From an uncultured Clostridia bacterium (lineage in GTDB: Bacteria; Bacillota; Clostridia; TANB77; CAG-508), in assembly GCA_947631725.1 (NCBI GenBank), contig CANRML010000062.1:1-7355 (forward strand): a stretch of DNA of 7,355 bases, read 5' to 3'. Each line of letters begins with the position of its first letter. Positions within the stretch are counted from its first letter, which is position 1. Both the position numbers and the translations under genes were made by a program. This document shows positions 5,474-7,355 of this stretch, in pieces. Below the pieces are notes generated by a model that had not been told where the DNA came from, did not search any database, and saw nothing but the letters and a program-made list of their open reading frames with translations.

Positions 5474-6913
5474 TGGTATCTATTATAACTCTATTACTAG
5501 CACATATTCAAGTGCTTAATAATCAAATTAAATATTTATTATTTTTTATAGCTAAAAATATACCTCTTAAATCTAAACAACACTATGACTGCTATAGCCC
5601 TAAATACAATAAGTTAAAGGTAGATAATTTGCCTATTTTAAATACTCCTATTAAAAAGAAAAATTTTAAAATTCTTTTAAATGAGTATTTTATTTCTAAT
5701 GGTAAAGTCCTTAAACCTGTTATTCATCGTGGAAAAAATACTGTTCCTACTTCTATTTCTTGCCCTTGCTGCGATGCTCCTTCTGATTATATTTATGATA
5801 ATACTGGTGGACGTGGTCAATTCCTTTGTAAAGTTTGTAATACTCACTTTAACAAAAATAATTATGCTTCTTTGCATTTCGATTTTTGTTGTCCTCATTG
5901 TGGTAAGCCTCTTTCTACTAAAAAAGAACGTAAACATTTTATTATTCATCGTTGTCGTAACCCTAAGTGTTCTTTTTATTTGAATAACCTTAATTCTTTA
6001 TCTAAAGAAGATTTAAAAGAATTTGAATCTAATCCAGAAAGATTTAAACTCCATTATATTTATCGTGAATTTAAAATCGATTTCTTCAAGGTTGATTTAC
6101 ATTCTCTTCCTCACAATGCGTCTAGCCTCGCTTTTCGTAAGTTTTCTCCTCATATTATGGGTCTCTGCCTTACATACTTGGTCAATTGTGGGATGTCTAC
6201 TCGTGCCGTTTCTCGCGTTATGCGTGAAGTTCATGGTGTTAAGATTTCTCATACTCAAATTGCTAGTTATGCTACTACTGCTAGCTACTGTATTAAACCT
6301 TTTGTTGATTCTTTTGATTACAAGCCTACTAATTATTTGGCTGCTGATGAAACTTATACTAAAGTTAAAGGCTCTAAACGTTATGTTTGGTTTATTATGG
6401 ATGCTATTAAAAAATCTATCTTAGGTTATCGTTCTTCCGATTCTCGTGATGTCGGTCCTTGTATTTTAGCTATGCGCATGGCTTTTGATAAATTTAAATC
6501 TTTTCCTGGCAAAGCTTTAAAATTTGTTGCTGATGGATTCCCCGCTTATCTTCTTGCTAGGCAACAATTTGCTCTAAACAAAATGGATTTCGATGTCACT
6601 CAAGTTATTGGATTAACTAATGAAGATGAAGTTTCTAAAGAGTATCGCTGGCTTAAACAGATTATTGAAAGACTTAATCGTACTTTCAAATTTTCTTACA
6701 AAATTACTAATCGGTTATGGCTCTGATGATGGTGCTTCTACTCATCTTGTATTATTTGTTGCTTACTACAATTTTTTAAGACCTCATCCTTATACTTATT
6801 GGAAACCATTAAATGAAATACCAGAATTAGAAAAAGCTGAACTTATGCCTGCCAAATGGCAAATACTAATTGAACTCTCTCAAAAACTTATTTTATCTAG
6901 GCAAACAACCTAA
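5473..6913 (+). pseudogene. Transposase with two zinc ribbons and a DDE core, frameshifted
   Basis: The first reading frame runs from the ATG at 5473 to a TGA at 6724-6726 (417 aa). Coding then continues one frame over, to the TAA at 6911-6913. Dropping one base, the C at 6712, joins the frames as ITN|GYGSDDGAS and gives a 479-aa protein with the typical C-terminal YYNFLRPH. The N-terminal part carries two Cys4 zinc ribbons: CPCC...CKVC (97-122) and CPHC...CRNPKC (140-166). A helix-turn-helix-like segment follows at about 236-270 (STRAVSRVMREVHGVKISHTQIASY). The catalytic residues fit Asp292 (ADETYTKVKG), Asp354 (VADGFPAY) and Glu399 (QIIERLNRTFK), an RNase H-fold DDE core of IS6/IS240 type. 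All three lie before the break, but about 66 C-terminal residues are lost, so activity is doubtful unless ribosomes shift frame or the extra base is a sequencing error. Confidence 0.88.
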
Positions 6914-6938
6914 GTTTGTGTAACTTAATATTTATCCT

Positions 6939-7061
6939 TACTTCTGCTTAATTGATTTAAAACGTATTGATAAATACTTTGTCAAATGCATTTGTCTTCT
7001 TTGCAAGTGACCACTTGACAAAGCATTTATCAATATCGTTAAAATTTTAGCAGTAGAAGTA
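6939..7061. repeat. Long interrupted palindrome in the IS right end
   Basis: The core arms at 6965-6985 and 7015-7035 are inverted repeats with a single mismatch (A6976 against C7024). That position becomes a G-U pair in minus-strand RNA. The outer flanks, TACTTCT (6939-6945) and AGAAGTA (7055-7061), extend the similarity with gaps. Inside lie two smaller competing structures: the perfect palindrome CAAATGCATTTG (6983-6994) and the hairpin CAAGTG/CACTTG (7004-7009 with 7012-7017). There is no U-run after the stem, so a simple terminator is unlikely. Confidence 0.75.
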
Positions 7062-7154
7062 TTTTTATCATGTCTACTTTCGTATATTTTTAACTTTTCA
7101 ATGTTCTTTTTTACTTCTATTTCATAGTGTTTTTCATAATCTATTTTTTCATAG

Positions 7155-7170
7155 CTTACTTTACACTATC
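7155..7170 (-). repeat. IS right terminal inverted repeat
   Basis: Read on the minus strand this is GATAGTGTAAAGTAAG, the partner of the left end. It lies 241 bases beyond the transposase stop codon and directly abuts the right copy of the target duplication. Confidence 0.8.
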
Positions 7171-7178
7171 ATTTATAT
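7171..7178. repeat. Right copy of the 8-bp target site duplication
   Basis: ATTTATAT is identical to 5318-5325. It contains the TAA stop codon (7173-7175, minus strand) of the DUF1653 gene, so the duplication preserved that gene's end. Confidence 0.88.
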
Positions 7179-7355
7179 ATAGTTTTTTTCAATTTCATCT
7201 ACTAAAACAAATCTGAATTTTTGACCAGTTATATTATCAGGTCTTTCAGGAATTTCTTCTAAAAACATTTTTTCAGGTCTTACCCAAATAGTACGACCAT
7301 CTTCTCTATAATATAAAGGTTTATAAACTACCATTTTTTCCTTGGTTTCCGAGTC
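7173..7355 (-). CDS. DUF1653-domain protein, C-terminal end (runs out of window)
   Basis: The minus strand is open from the window edge (in frame from 7355) to the TAA at 7173-7175. The visible 60 residues begin DSETKEKMVVYKPLYY and continue with IWVRPEKMFLEEI, then a tail ending DEIEKNYI. The pattern SET-x(3)-MVVY-x-x-LY ... WVRP-x-x-MF matches the C-terminal half of the small DUF1653 domain, whose N-terminal part (the tyrosine-rich 'YRH...G..Y' end) lies outside the window. An internal ATG at 7334 exists, but the family motif continues upstream of it, so it is not the start. DUF1653 proteins are small cytoplasmic proteins of unknown function. Without the insertion sequence the stop would be 16 bases from the serS ATG, so this gene was the operon member before serS. 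Confidence 0.8.
   Translation of the reverse strand, partial: DSETKEKMVVYKPLYYREDGRTIWVRPEKMFLEEIPERPDNITGQKFRFVLVDEIEKNYI

Larger units (their letters stand above)
5326..7170 (+). mobile_element. Complete insertion sequence, 1845 bp, zinc-ribbon DDE type
   Basis: The boundaries are set by imperfect terminal inverted repeats flanked by the perfect 8-bp duplication ATTTATAT. The element holds one transposase gene on the plus strand (5473-6913, frameshifted), a 147-base left end with promoter and folded structures, and a 257-base non-coding right end with a long interrupted palindrome. Base use differs from the neighbours: the transposase favours CGT/CGC for arginine and T-ending GCT, CCT and TCT codons, whereas the rloA-rloB genes use AGA/AGG. 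This supports acquisition from elsewhere. The DDE core resembles the IS6/IS240 type, but at 1.85 kb with a 479-aa transposase it is about twice the size of classic IS6 elements, and its ends (GGTAGTGT) differ from IS6 ends. I leave the family name open. The perfect duplication suggests a fairly recent insertion. Confidence 0.9.

Noticed and set aside
5677..6424. Open frames of 90-133 codons on both strands overlapping the transposase (5677-5949 minus, 5681-5983 plus, 6023-6424 plus)
   Set aside because: They are hydrophobic or arginine/isoleucine-rich shadow translations without RBS, lying over a gene with clear zinc-ribbon and DDE motifs.
6938..7165. A minus-strand open frame of about 75 codons inside the IS right end, ending in TAA at 6938-6940
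   Set aside because: There is no ATG, GTG or TTG near its beginning and no RBS. A TAG (7166-7168) closes it off from the flanking gene, and it is dominated by the long palindrome. It is probably a chance opening, though an old gene remnant cannot be excluded.

Overview
The window is AT-rich, uses AGGAGG-type ribosome binding sites, and carries genes typical of low-GC Bacillota. The organism is most likely a Clostridia-type bacterium; that is an inference from composition and gene content, since there is no rRNA or other taxonomic marker. Every full-length gene ends in TAA, and the ordinary bacterial code fits throughout.

Layout, left to right. Positions 57-1910 (+) hold an abutting gene pair: an SMC/ABC-type ATPase of the RloA/AbiLi kind, followed with no gap by an RloB-family (Toprim-like) protein. 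A near-consensus promoter and strong RBS precede the pair, which is a candidate two-gene anti-phage (abortive infection) system. Positions 2022-2528 (+) encode a VanZ-family membrane protein with its own probable promoter. A hairpin at 2541-2577 can act as a shared terminator for this block and the converging block on the other strand.

Positions 2557-5303 (-) are a tight housekeeping operon transcribed leftwards: serS (seryl-tRNA synthetase), an unrecognised 279-aa protein, and ysxC/engB (ribosome-assembly GTPase). At the right edge, 7173-7355 (-) is the C-terminal end of a DUF1653-type gene that runs out of the window.

Between serS and that gene lies a complete 1845-bp insertion sequence (5326-7170). 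It has imperfect terminal inverted repeats (GGTAGTGT / GATAGTGT) and a perfect 8-bp target duplication, ATTTATAT. Removing it in silico restores a 16-nt gap between the DUF1653 stop codon and the serS ATG, so the element landed in the narrow spacer of a former DUF1653-serS-orf-ysxC operon without damaging either coding sequence. Its transposase, a zinc-ribbon plus DDE protein, is broken near the C-terminus by a single extra base at about 6712.

The element has regulatory-looking structure. One hairpin would hide the transposase RBS and start codon only in transcripts entering from outside. Its left end folds back on itself. A long interrupted palindrome with alternative inner hairpins fills the non-coding stretch beyond the transposase. 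The most interesting points for follow-up are the RloA-RloB pair, the unknown protein inside the serS-ysxC operon, and how an essential serS gene is expressed behind an IS inserted in the opposite orientation.
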